41,307 bases of DNA from Candidatus Thermoflexus sinensis (GCA_016842045.1 JAEVEY010000024.1:1-41307), one strand, 5' to 3'; positions 1 to 8,005 are shown, numbered from the stretch's first letter. The notes: generated by a model from the sequence alone, not told the origin. Numbers and translations are program-made.

Positions 1-1
1 G

Positions 2-361
2 AAACCTTTCTGGGAAGAACTTCCCGTTTACGTGGAATGCATCGCCCCGGACTGGCGGCATGCGATCCTGGTCGTCCCACGCCTCGGCGGCCCATTAGGG
101 GATAAAGAGGAACTCCTCGGGAAAGCGAACCCAAGCTACGAGCCTCCTCCGATGGCTTTCCCAGGGGCTGTCTACTGGGTCGATCTGCAATCCGGGGAGG
201 TTCGAGGGGCCCCTACGAACGCGCCTGCGTGGCCGGATCAGCAGGCCCTTGTTCGCTCTATGGCTAAAGAAGGCCGCTTCCCTCCTTCCTTTGTTTCCTT
301 CTTCGATCAAACTTTGTTGGGTTCGACAATAGAGGGAATGGGAGGAGTGGCTGGGTTGTGA
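2..361 (+). CDS. C-terminal part of a hypothetical protein, cut by the left window edge
   Basis: The reading frame is already open at the first bases of the window (…KPFWEELPVYVECIAP…) and runs about 119 codons to a TGA at 359-361, so the true start lies outside. A GTG at 32 is an internal codon rather than a convincing start, since no ribosome binding site precedes it. The residues are mostly polar with many Pro and Gly, and I see no membrane segment or recognisable motif. The stop overlaps a GTG at 358 (GTGA) that could start the next reading frame, which suggests the two were translated together. Function unknown. Confidence 0.5.
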   Translation, partial: KPFWEELPVYVECIAPDWRHAILVVPRLGGPLGDKEELLGKANPSYEPPPMAFPGAVYWVDLQSGEVRGAPTNAPAWPDQQALVRSMAKEGRFPPSFVSFFDQTLLGSTIEGMGGVAGL

Positions 362-691
362 CCTTCCAGTTGTTCACCAAGTGGACAATTTGTATTGATC
401 CTGCAGGGGATCTGGCATGACACGAAGGAGATATATTTCCCGTTAGACGCGCAGTTCATGGGTCAATACCTTTCCCAAGCCTCGGACATGGCTCCCGTGC
501 TCACCCTGTGGGCGATTCGTCTGGAGGATGGAACAGGGTATCCCATCACCATCCTGGAGGAGGTGTTCAATGCCGGGCTTTCGGAACAGGTTTTCGACTG
601 GGTTCCCTACTACTCCCCAGCCGATTTGAATTCAATCCCCATGCCCCCTCGCCCGCCGACGCATTCTCTGCCTCCGGAGTTCCATAAGTAG
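358..691 (+). CDS. Small hypothetical protein, possibly frameshifted
   Basis: A GTG at 358 overlaps the stop of the upstream gene and has a good ribosome binding site (GGGAGGAG at 340-347, 10-nt spacer). It reads MTFQLFTKWTICIDPAGDLA and stops at 418-420. The next frame is open from about 362 to 691 and continues smoothly (WHDTKEIYFPLDAQFMGQYL…), with no good start of its own: a TTG at 395 lacks a clear ribosome binding site. The simplest reading is one small gene of about 110 residues with a +1 frameshift near 397-420, either a real mutation or a sequencing error. The alternative is a 98-residue protein from TTG 395. The C-terminus is Pro-rich (PMPPRPPTHSLPP). No family recognised. The stop codon sits inside the foot of a REP-like hairpin at 688-713. 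Confidence 0.4.
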
Positions 692-713
692 GACAACTGC
701 CCGCAGTTGTCCT
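688..713 (+). repeat. Single REP-like palindrome with GTAG foot
   Basis: GTAG at 688-691 is followed by an 11-bp perfect hairpin: AGGACAACTGC at 690-700, a CC loop, and GCAGTTGTCCT at 703-713. The same core occurs on the other strand at 22395-22423. A GTAG tetranucleotide at the foot of a hairpin is the known signature of REP sequences. The element overlaps the stop codon of the preceding gene, so it may also act as an mRNA 3' end. Confidence 0.6.
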
Positions 714-739
714 GCTGCAAGTAGAAAAGGAGGGCAACC

Positions 740-2764
740 ATGAATCGATATGGTCGAGGCTTTGTCCTGAGCGCCTGGCTGGCTCTTGTGCCGATCCTGT
801 CTCCAGGGGCAGCCCAGCCCTCCCGGACCGCTCAGGGCGAGAGCTCCAGTGTTCCTGCTTCGCTCTCGGCTACCGGGGCGGTGGTGGTGGAGCCCGTGGG
901 GCAGATCGGTGGCTTGATAAAGGCGGTGACGATCCATGGCTCCTATGCCTATGTTGGCGCGGGGACGGATCTGATGATCCTGAACATCGCAGATCCAGCC
1001 CATCCCGCACCAGTGGGCTACGCCGATCTACCCGATACGGTGACCGATGTGGTGGTTGTCGGGAGCTATGCCTATGTGGCCGCCGGCAATGTGTGGATCG
1101 TCGAGGTAAGCAATCCGAATCGCCCTCGGGTCCTCGGCCAGGTGCTGGGTAAATCCAACAAAATTGCGGCCGCCGGGAATTATCTATACAGCACATATTT
1201 CGATCCCGATACATGGGAAAGCGGCCTGAAGATCCTGGACGTGAGCGATCCCCAGACCCCTCGGGAGCTCTCACGTTACCAGACGTGGCTTCCCATAAAG
1301 AGCGTGGCGCTGGCCGGGAACTACGTCTATGTAAGTGTTGACCGCACTTATATCCTGGATGTGAACGACCCACGGAATCCTCGCGAGATCGGCGCGGTGG
1401 ATCCCCGCCCGAACAGTATCCATGTTGTGATGGGGAATTATGCCTATGGCGTGGCGCTTTGGGATACAACCCCGACGATGAGCATGGTGATCATGGACGT
1501 GAGTAACCCGGCCGCGCCGCGAATCATCAGCCGCCTCAACATGCCAGGGAGTCCCAACGGAATGGCGGTGGCGGGGAACTACGCCTACGTGGTTGGCACA
1601 GGTGAGAACGATCAGGGCGGGATCCTGCACATCGTCGACGTGAGCAGTCCCCACAATCCCCGCCACGTTGGCTCATTGAATCTTCCCGGAGAGGCAACGG
1701 ACATAGCGGTGAGCGGCCCCTATGCCTACGTAACCGATGAGCTCAACGGCTTGCGAACGTTCGACATAAGGAATCCGGGGAGCCCGCTTGAGATCAGCTA
1801 TTTCCCCATACCCGGAACAGTGGGCCGCATCGCGACGGATGGAAGCTATATCTATGGGATCGGAAGCAAGCTGTGGATCATCGATGCCCGCAATCTGAGG
1901 CCTCCCTGGCTGGCCGGCTATTACAATTTATCGCCACGAGAGGTCCGGGATATCGCGGCGGCGAATCAGCGGGTCTATCTGCTTTATGAGTGGGGACTGC
2001 TGGAGATCATCGATGTCAGCAACCCTGCAAATCCCCGCCTGATGTTCCGGTCTTCCCTCGCCGCCTATGGGATAGATGCTGTTGGGAATTACCTCTATGT
2101 GGGCACATATAACGGCCTGCAAATCATGGATGTGAGCAACCCCAGCAGCCCCCGGCTGATCGGCTCTGCCCCGGGATCGGTGGACGATGTAACCGTAGCC
2201 GGAGACTACGCCTACGTCACGAACGGACCTCAATTGCGGATCATTCAAATCCGCGATCCGGCGAACCCTCGTCAGATCGGCGTTTATGAAGTGCCCGATG
2301 CGACCGAAGTGATCGTTTATCCCATCATAAAAGGGGTGGGGGTGCAATCCAATTACGTTTACATAATCTATCCGGGTGCGAGCGCATCCAGGGATTCCAT
2401 TGGAAGGCTGAGGATCATCGATGTCAGCCATCCTGAAGCCCCCTACTCCGTGGGTTTGTATGAATTGCCTCCGGGATGGAACGCGGTGGGAATCGAAGTG
2501 GGAGGCCCGTATGCCTATCTGCTCGGTGCAAAATGCTCACTCAGCAGCCTCTTGCCCGATAGCAGCGTCTTACAGATCCTCGATGTTCAAAACCCGACGG
2601 CCCCCCGCCTGTATCGCTCCTACCCGATTCCGGCCTGCTCGGTGTATATCCGGAAGGCGGCCGATTCCATATACATCGCCAACCTTTCGGATCCGATGCT
2701 CGCTCTGCGGATCAGAGAACTGAACCGCTCCGTTTATCTGCCCATGGTGTTACGTCACCGATGA
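740..2764 (+). CDS. Secreted LVIVD-repeat beta-propeller protein
   Basis: A 674-residue exported protein. The start is fixed by the ribosome binding site GGAGG just upstream of ATG 740 and by an N-terminal signal peptide (basic MNRYGR, then a hydrophobic stretch ending near AAQPSR). The rest is a string of about 14 repeats of roughly 45 residues, each with G-x-Y-x-Y-V followed by a strand such as L-x-I-x-D-V-S-N-P and then P-R-x-I-G. This is the LVIVD repeat pattern, which forms propeller blades; 14 blades would make two seven-bladed propellers (inference). It ends in SVYLPMVLRHR, a hydrophobic YLP tail of the kind I associate with exported Chloroflexota proteins. Probably a cell-surface or extracellular binding protein; ligand unknown. 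It lies between an unknown small gene and comEC on the same strand. Confidence 0.8.
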   Translation: MNRYGRGFVLSAWLALVPILSPGAAQPSRTAQGESSSVPASLSATGAVVVEPVGQIGGLIKAVTIHGSYAYVGAGTDLMILNIADPAHPAPVGYADLPDTVTDVVVVGSYAYVAAGNVWIVEVSNPNRPRVLGQVLGKSNKIAAAGNYLYSTYFDPDTWESGLKILDVSDPQTPRELSRYQTWLPIKSVALAGNYVYVSVDRTYILDVNDPRNPREIGAVDPRPNSIHVVMGNYAYGVALWDTTPTMSMVIMDVSNPAAPRIISRLNMPGSPNGMAVAGNYAYVVGTGENDQGGILHIVDVSSPHNPRHVGSLNLPGEATDIAVSGPYAYVTDELNGLRTFDIRNPGSPLEISYFPIPGTVGRIATDGSYIYGIGSKLWIIDARNLRPPWLAGYYNLSPREVRDIAAANQRVYLLYEWGLLEIIDVSNPANPRLMFRSSLAAYGIDAVGNYLYVGTYNGLQIMDVSNPSSPRLIGSAPGSVDDVTVAGDYAYVTNGPQLRIIQIRDPANPRQIGVYEVPDATEVIVYPIIKGVGVQSNYVYIIYPGASASRDSIGRLRIIDVSHPEAPYSVGLYELPPGWNAVGIEVGGPYAYLLGAKCSLSSLLPDSSVLQILDVQNPTAPRLYRSYPIPACSVYIRKAADSIYIANLSDPMLALRIRELNRSVYLPMVLRHR

Positions 2765-2855
2765 ATGAGATTTCCAGGGCGCTCCAGGTGCGATCGCTGG
2801 ACGGCATGCCTTGCCGTTCAATCGAAGCTACACAGTTGGTTTGCTCTCGGGGTAT

Positions 2856-2896
2856 GGGGAATGGAGTCGCGCCTTCGGCGCGCGATTCCGTTCCCC
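2856..2896 (+). terminator. Long RNA hairpin after the LVIVD gene (no U-tract)
   Basis: GGGGAATGGAGTCGCGC (2856-2872) pairs with 2880-2896 over 17 bp around a CTTCGGC loop. The only two departures from perfect pairing are G·U pairs in the RNA. It sits 92 bp after the stop of the propeller gene and 125 bp before comEC. No T-run follows, so termination is uncertain; it may instead be an mRNA-stabilising or repeat-derived stem. Confidence 0.4.
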
Positions 2897-3020
2897 AAAT
2901 CGGGGGATGGGGCCCTTCCATCTCTTCTCGTGGTTCTCAAATGGCGTAGTGCTTCGTCCAGAGAGGGCCATCCAGCGGACCATCCCGCTCGACCCACCCG
3001 GAAGAGGGAGATTGGCCTGG

Positions 3021-5231
3021 ATGCTGAGCTCAGAGAACCGAAATCCTCCTATGCCCGATCTCCGCGGCGCGCCGCTTTTCCTGCCCGCCCTGGCATGGCT
3101 GGCCGGTCTCCTTCTCGCCCGAGGCCTGACCCCCCCGGAGCCCCCCTTCCCTCAATGGACGTTATTCTTCGCGCTATGGGGGTTTCCTCTCCTCGCCATG
3201 CGGTGGGCATGGAACCACCGACCGCTCCCTCGCCGTTTCGCCACCCTGGGCCTCATTCTCCTCCTCGGGGCAGTCCGGGGAACGATCCGCCCAACCCCGA
3301 CTCTGCCACCCAATGTGGTCCAGGCGATGACTACAGGAACGGAGGTGGCCCTCGAAGGCATCGTGGTGGACGATCCGGCGGAACGGGGCGCGGGCTCGCG
3401 GTTCCTCTTCCGCCCGGATGGCGGGACCGCTCTGCTTCGGGTGGATCTCCCCAAGGGTCGGCCCAATTACGGCGATCGGCTCCGCCTGATCGGCCGGGTG
3501 GGCCGGCCTCCCGTACGGGCGGAGATGGATCTGCGGGCCACCCTGGCCCGTCAGGGGGTGCTGGGGGAGATGAAAGCCGGGGAATGGGCCCGCCTGGGTG
3601 GGAACGACGGGAACCCGCTGCTGCGCCTCCTGTATCGGGCACGTGGATATGCGCGAGCACGCCTCCGGGAGATCCTGCCCGACCCGGAGGCCGGGCTGCT
3701 GATCGGGATCCTCCTGGGCGATGAAAGCAGCATCCCCTGGAGTGTGGAGCAGGCCTTCGCCCGCTCCGGCCTCAGCCACATCGTTGCCATCTCCGGCTAC
3801 AACATCACACTGCTCACCGCCCTCTCCCTGTCCATCTTCACACGGCTCCTGGGCCGGCGAATCGCTCTCTGGGGAGCGCTTCTTCTCATTCCCCTCTACA
3901 CGCTTTTCGTAGGGGCCTCCGCCTCCGTGGTGCGTGCTGCCCTGATGGGGAGCCTCACGATCATCGCCCTGATGCTGGGGCGCAGCAGTGACGCGCTGAA
4001 CGCGTTAAGCCTCTCCGCCTTTCTGATGACACTGTGGGATCCTGCAACCCTGGAGGACATCGGTTTCCAGTTGAGCTTTGCCGCCACCCTGGGATTGCTT
4101 TTCCTGGCCCCGCTGCTGGAGGCCTGGGTCCGGGCGGGCATGGCTCGCCTGTTCCAGGATCCTCAAGCCGTTACGCTGATAGAGGTCATCCGCGAAGCCC
4201 TCCTGATCTCCCTGGCCGCCCAGATCGCCACCGCGCCGCTGATGTTGTATCACTTCCGGGAGCTCTCCATTATCGCTCCCCTGGCCAACCTCCTGGCGCT
4301 CCCCATGCAACCCTTCGTGATGGCCCTGGGCATTCCAGCGGCCCTTGGCGCCGCGCTCTTCGGCCATCTCGCCACGCCGCTGGGCTGGGCCGTCTGGTGG
4401 CCCCTGGCCTGGACGATCCGCGTGGCCGACCTTACCGCCCGCTGGCCCCTGGCAACCGTCCGAATCGCACCCGGATACCTGGAAGGGATGTTCCTCTTTT
4501 ACAGCGGCGCCCTCGGTTTTTTCCTCCTTCGAGCTTATGGGCTCTCCCTCTTCGATCTCGTCCGCAAGCTCCGCTCCTGTCGCCAGGCCCTCCGCGCCTT
4601 CGGTTTGATCAGCGCCTTGGGAAGCATCGCCTTCACCTATCTCCCCGATGGCCTCACCCGGCTGGTCCTCTTCGAGGGAGGGCATGCCCTTCTGCTCGAA
4701 ACGCCGGAGGGATATCGAGCGCTGTGGCTCAACGGAACGCGGGAACCACCCGTGGGGGAATTGGGGCGCTGGCTGGGGCCCTTCGACCGCCACCTGGACC
4801 TGGTGATCGTGGAGGGAGGGGCCGGAGCGCGTGAGGTAGCGCTCCTGCGGACCCGATATCCGATCCGCCTGGTTCTGGGAGAGGAAACGCCGATCCGGGA
4901 TGGATTGCAGATCGAGATCGGCACGGTGAAGTTAGAAGCCATCGAAGGGGGGTGGTGGATGGAGATCGGACGGCAACGGGTGGTGATCACCAGCCGCCGC
5001 GCCGTTCGGAAAGGGATCTCCGCGGATTGGGTGATCACAATGGGGGATGAACGGCGCGGGCTCGCTGTGGCCCAACAGGTGAACGCATGGGGGCTTCTGG
5101 TCGGCGGGGCACCCGCCGGCGGCGCCGCGGGCGCCGTCTCCGGCCTGCGCCAGGTCTGGCAGGCCCGGGATCACCGATGGATTGCCGCCTGGACCGATGG
5201 GGAGGTGTGGTGGTTGCGTGCAGGGCCTTAA
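3021..5231 (+). CDS. comEC: ComEC/Rec2-type DNA uptake channel with degenerate C-terminal beta-lactamase-like domain
   Basis: A polytopic membrane protein expected to carry transforming DNA across the inner membrane. ATG 3021 (736 aa) has GGGAG 10 nt upstream and leads into the hydrophobic N-terminus; ATG 3051 is an alternative. The frame extends further upstream, but that stretch is non-coding in character. The order is two N-terminal membrane segments, an OB-like soluble region (about residues 95-200), the competence domain with the signature SHIVAISGYNI near residue 252 and many membrane helices, then a C-terminal soluble domain (about 545-736). That last domain begins like the metallo-beta-lactamase domain of long ComECs (LVLFEGGHALLLETPEG), but where HxHxDH should follow it reads DLVIVEGGAGAREV, so the metal ligands are gone. 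No comEA or comF lies nearby. Confidence 0.85.
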   Translation: MLSSENRNPPMPDLRGAPLFLPALAWLAGLLLARGLTPPEPPFPQWTLFFALWGFPLLAMRWAWNHRPLPRRFATLGLILLLGAVRGTIRPTPTLPPNVVQAMTTGTEVALEGIVVDDPAERGAGSRFLFRPDGGTALLRVDLPKGRPNYGDRLRLIGRVGRPPVRAEMDLRATLARQGVLGEMKAGEWARLGGNDGNPLLRLLYRARGYARARLREILPDPEAGLLIGILLGDESSIPWSVEQAFARSGLSHIVAISGYNITLLTALSLSIFTRLLGRRIALWGALLLIPLYTLFVGASASVVRAALMGSLTIIALMLGRSSDALNALSLSAFLMTLWDPATLEDIGFQLSFAATLGLLFLAPLLEAWVRAGMARLFQDPQAVTLIEVIREALLISLAAQIATAPLMLYHFRELSIIAPLANLLALPMQPFVMALGIPAALGAALFGHLATPLGWAVWWPLAWTIRVADLTARWPLATVRIAPGYLEGMFLFYSGALGFFLLRAYGLSLFDLVRKLRSCRQALRAFGLISALGSIAFTYLPDGLTRLVLFEGGHALLLETPEGYRALWLNGTREPPVGELGRWLGPFDRHLDLVIVEGGAGAREVALLRTRYPIRLVLGEETPIRDGLQIEIGTVKLEAIEGGWWMEIGRQRVVITSRRAVRKGISADWVITMGDERRGLAVAQQVNAWGLLVGGAPAGGAAGAVSGLRQVWQARDHRWIAAWTDGEVWWLRAGP

Positions 5232-5275
5232 ATAGCGCGCGAAAATGGGCCCGACGCGGTGGAGCATGGTCTTTC

Positions 5276-5555
5276 CTGTTCGTAGTCGGGCACGTCAGTG
5301 CCCGTCCTTTTTGGGAACGCGAAGTCAGGCGGCACGCTTCGCTCCGTGCCCCACTACGAACAGGGGCTTTTCGCTCGTAGTAGGGCACGTAAGTGCCCGT
5401 CTTCTTTTTGTGAACGCTTAGACGGGCACTCCGCTTCGCTTCGTGCCCTACTACAAACAGGGCTTTTCGTTCGTAGTAGGGCACGTAAGTGCCCGTTCTT
5501 TTTGTGCACGCCTATAACGGGCACTCCGCTTCGCTCCGTGCCCGACTACGAACAG
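5276..5555. repeat. BIME-like array: three tandem units, each an inverted pair of REPs
   Basis: Three units at 5276-5363, 5373-5460 and 5469-5555 repeat with a 95-96 bp period. Each starts with a (G)TTCGTAGTMGGGCACG-type block and ends with its inverse (CGTGCCCNACTACRAACAG). Inside are two hairpins: GTAG-TA-GGGCAC-GTAA-GTGCCC on + and, inverted, GTAG-TC-GGGCAC with a longer GGAGCGAAGCGGA loop. Each unit is therefore two head-to-head REPs with GTAG feet, the layout called BIME in enterobacteria. The array fills the gap between the convergent 3' ends of comEC and the methyltransferase. No REP-associated TnpA (RAYT) gene is in the window. Confidence 0.8.
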
Positions 5556-5607
5556 ATGGCCACGCGCCTGGCGCGCATGCATACGCATCGCTGGAAGATG
5601 AACGGCC

Positions 5608-6501
5608 TCATTCCCCGCATTGCACGGGACGCATCACATACAGGGATCCCTCGCGGGGCCAGCGATGTCCCTCCGGGCATACCACGGCGTCCTCTTGCTC
5701 GATGGCCGGAAGGCGGCAAGCAGGGCACCGCCAGAGGCCCTCCCCCACCGGACCTTCCCCTGGACCGGCCTCTGCCCGGACGAACACACTGGGGGTCAGC
5801 TTCCAGAGCGCACCGATCCCCTGGACCCAGCCATCCATCCGCGCCAGCCACGGGGCTGGGATCAACCGCTTGAGCCACGGATGACGGAAATGGGAAACTG
5901 CCCGCTCCCGCTGGATCCGAAAACCCGCCTCCTCCAGCCGGGCCTGCACCCATGCAGGGTGAAAATCAAAATGGAGAGGAGCGAATTCCACGGGCTCCGG
6001 GGAGAATGGGGACCACGATTGGGCGCGAATCACGTAACGGAAGATCGCCTTCAGGTGACGCTTGTTCGCGAACTCCAGGATAAAAATCCCACCCGGCCGC
6101 AGGATCCCACGGATCTCCCGAAGCGCCCGGGGCACATCCTGAACATGGTGGATCACCCGCACCATCACCACCGTATCCATCACGCCGGGTTGAAAGGGCA
6201 GCTGGTAAAGGTCCGCCACCACGAAGCGGAAGCGCGGATCGTGTCCCCACCGATGCCGGGCGGCCTCCACCTGCGTCCGGGCGTAATCCAGGAGATAAAC
6301 CTCCTCATAGCCGCCATACAGATCCGCCAGGCGACCGAACCCGGCGCCGATCTCCACCAGCCGGTGGCCCCGGGGAGGCAACAGCGCCCGAAGCGCGATC
6401 CGCTCGGCCAGGTCCTCATACGCGCGACCTGCCCGCCAGAAGGCTTCATAGTCGGTTTCCTCATAACTGCAAACTGGAGGCGCGCTTTGCCTTTCCCGCA
6501 T
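5608..6501 (-). CDS. Class I SAM-dependent methyltransferase with C-terminal Trm112-like zinc ribbon
   Basis: 297 residues. Ribosome binding site GGGGGAGGAG lies upstream of ATG 6501. Residues about 45-160 form the methyltransferase core: motif I VEIGAGFGRLADLY, an acidic end of strand 2 (YLLDYA), VVADLYQLPF, and the post-motif VLRPGGIFILEFANK. This matches the Methyltransf_11/UbiE-like group; the substrate is not evident. The last about 40 residues carry CPAC…CPEGH, a four-ligand ribbon similar to Trm112/YcaR, followed by a short strand (GSLYVM). It is probably cotranscribed with the membrane hydrolase ending 36 bp upstream. Its 3' end faces the REP array. Confidence 0.7.
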   Translation of the reverse strand: MRERQSAPPVCSYEETDYEAFWRAGRAYEDLAERIALRALLPPRGHRLVEIGAGFGRLADLYGGYEEVYLLDYARTQVEAARHRWGHDPRFRFVVADLYQLPFQPGVMDTVVMVRVIHHVQDVPRALREIRGILRPGGIFILEFANKRHLKAIFRYVIRAQSWSPFSPEPVEFAPLHFDFHPAWVQARLEEAGFRIQRERAVSHFRHPWLKRLIPAPWLARMDGWVQGIGALWKLTPSVFVRAEAGPGEGPVGEGLWRCPACRLPAIEQEDAVVCPEGHRWPREGSLYVMRPVQCGE

Positions 6502-6537
6502 GGATTTCTCCTCCCCCTTGAAAGCCTGGATTCTTTC

Positions 6538-7080
6538 CTACCCCAGCAGCCTCCATCCAGCCCATCCAAGGCCCATCAGCCCACCCAGGATCAGGATCGC
6601 ATGATCCCACAGAGAGCCGGTTCGCCATCGAGCCAGGCGCAGACGCCCGCCGGACAGCGGCCAGAGCCAGGGAACGCCCTGAGGAGTGAGGGCATCGAGG
6701 AAGAGATGGGAGAGATAGCCCGCCGTCCAGGCCCCTGTCAGCGCCGGATCCCGTAACCACAACCAGCCCAGCATGCCCCAGATGATGGCCAGGGTCAGCG
6801 AATGCGTGGGCCCCCGATGCGGAAGCCGGATCAGCATCAATAGCAGGAATCCCCCGGCCATGGAGAGGCCCGCGATCGCCCCCGAGCCCAGGAGATACCC
6901 ACCCAGCAACCCGCCCGCGATCCCTATCGCGCCCAACCAGCGCGCGCCCCGCGCCACAGATCCCACATCCAGATCCACATCCGGGATCATCCCGGAGAAG
7001 GCTCCCAGCGCCCCTCCAATCGGACCACCGGCCCACAGACCGATGGCCGCTCCTACCACGACATGGGTTCGCAGCCGCAT
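6538..7080 (-). CDS. YdjM/DUF457-type membrane-bound metal-dependent hydrolase
   Basis: 180 residues with four to five membrane segments. The family's conserved polar motifs are present: THVVVGAAIGL at the N-terminus, GMIPDVDLDVG near residue 30, HRGPTHSL near residue 90, and GYLSHLFLDALTPQGV followed by WPL near residues 121-142. These His and Asp residues are the putative metal ligands. The family (LexA-regulated YdjM in E. coli is the name-giver) is annotated as inner-membrane hydrolase; its physiological substrate is unknown. It lies 36 bp upstream of the methyltransferase on the same strand, so the two are likely one transcript. Confidence 0.8.
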   Translation of the reverse strand: MRLRTHVVVGAAIGLWAGGPIGGALGAFSGMIPDVDLDVGSVARGARWLGAIGIAGGLLGGYLLGSGAIAGLSMAGGFLLLMLIRLPHRGPTHSLTLAIIWGMLGWLWLRDPALTGAWTAGYLSHLFLDALTPQGVPWLWPLSGGRLRLARWRTGSLWDHAILILGGLMGLGWAGWRLLG

Positions 7081-7185
7081 CTCCGGCCTCTTTCCCGAAG
7101 AAGGATTTTCAGGCCCACAGGAAGGCCATCCCCAGCCGCCTTCGCGCCCCCCACGACAGGTCTATCCCGCGGCAGAGGCCCTATG

Positions 7186-7725
7186 CTATGAGCCGGGTAT
7201 CAGATCCAGGAGCGCCTTGAGATCCCGGAGCAGCGATAGCAGCTTCACCACCACCGGATCTAACCCGGAGGCCCCCAGCGCGATGTCCACCGTCTGATCG
7301 AAGTTCACCGGGATCTGTGTGCGGACGGGGACGGTCATATTCAACCGAACGGGAAGCCGCGTTCCCGGCGGCAGGTTGATGAACACCGTTCCGTTAATCG
7401 TCCCCCCACCGCCGGGCAACTGGAAGGTCGCCGCGGTCGTAATCGGCACCGGCGCCAGGGTCACCACCACCGTGTCCTGCTGGACCGGCAGCTCGAAGGC
7501 TACGGGGACCGATTGCCGGATGGGGATGGTGGTGGAGATATGGGTGCTTCCCAGATCCTGAACGATCCCCTCCAGCTGCGCCACGGTTGCGTTGACCGTG
7601 GATTTCAACGAGGCCAGCTGGAGATAGAGCAGCGTTAGCACGATCACCAGGATCAGGTTCACCGTGAACGAAAACACGATGGCAATGTTCTTAAAGGCCT
7701 CCCACAGTCGTCTGAGGAATCCCAT
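7186..7725 (-). CDS. Membrane-anchored hypothetical protein
   Basis: About 179 residues. Two ATGs lie next to each other; the ribosome binding site AAGGAGGG at 7733-7740 is too close to ATG 7731 and well spaced for ATG 7725, so the latter is chosen. The order is a short basic N-terminus (MGFLRRLWEAFKN), one membrane helix of about 25 residues (IAIVFSF…LTLLYLQL), a short helical linker (possible coiled coil), then an extracytoplasmic region of alternating Val/Thr/Pro strands (IPIRQSVPVAFELPV, TVPVRTQIPVNF) and a C-terminal helix. The repeated IPVxxxLPV pattern suggests a beta-rich domain. I do not recognise the family. A MITE lies 90 bp upstream of the start. Confidence 0.65.
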   Translation of the reverse strand: MGFLRRLWEAFKNIAIVFSFTVNLILVIVLTLLYLQLASLKSTVNATVAQLEGIVQDLGSTHISTTIPIRQSVPVAFELPVQQDTVVVTLAPVPITTAATFQLPGGGGTINGTVFINLPPGTRLPVRLNMTVPVRTQIPVNFDQTVDIALGASGLDPVVVKLLSLLRDLKALLDLIPGS

Positions 7726-7815
7726 GGGCATGCCCTCCTTGAAGGATAACGAACCCAGCGCCCCAGATCCTGCCCCCAGGCTTTGGGGTAGTCTCCCCAT
7801 TTCATTCTTTCATTC

Positions 7816-8005
7816 TAAGGAGTTACGCAGTTGAAAGCTCTAAAGGTGGAACGGAATGGCCCCACCCCCCTTTCTCCCCCCTCCCCACGGCCCAAAGGGC
7901 CGTGGGGAGGGGGGAGAAAAATCCTTTTTGGGGGCGGAGCGGGGCGCCGAAGGCGCCCCGCTCCGCCCCCAAAGCCCCCATGGGAAACGAACCGCGTAAG
8001 TCCTA
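7816..8005 (+). mobile_element. MITE-like element, family A copy 1 (190 bp, TSD CATTC)
   Basis: Terminal inverted repeats TAAGGAGTTACGCAGTT and (inverted) TAGGACTTACGCGGTT. The flanks are CATTC at 7811-7815 and CATTC at 8006-8010, an exact 5-bp target duplication; the original site was a CATTCTTT tandem. Inside are two strong hairpins: one with CCCCTCCCCACGGCCC arms and an AAA loop, the second GGGGGCGGAGCGGGGCGCC with a GAA loop. There is no coding capacity, so it must have been moved by a transposase elsewhere. It sits between thrB and the anchored protein gene. Confidence 0.85.

Noticed and set aside
2811-3020. 70-residue N-terminal extension of ComEC
   Set aside because: It runs through a strong hairpin, is not hydrophobic in the ComEC manner, and lacks a ribosome binding site; ATG 3021 has one.
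5276-5555. CRISPR array
   Set aside because: The units are contiguous 95-96 bp palindromic repeats with no unique spacers, and no cas genes are present.
5035-5873. Open frames through the tandem repeat (repeated YYERKAPVRSGARSEA-like peptides)
   Set aside because: They are translations of the palindromic REP units on both strands. They have no ribosome binding sites and no coding signature beyond the repeat.
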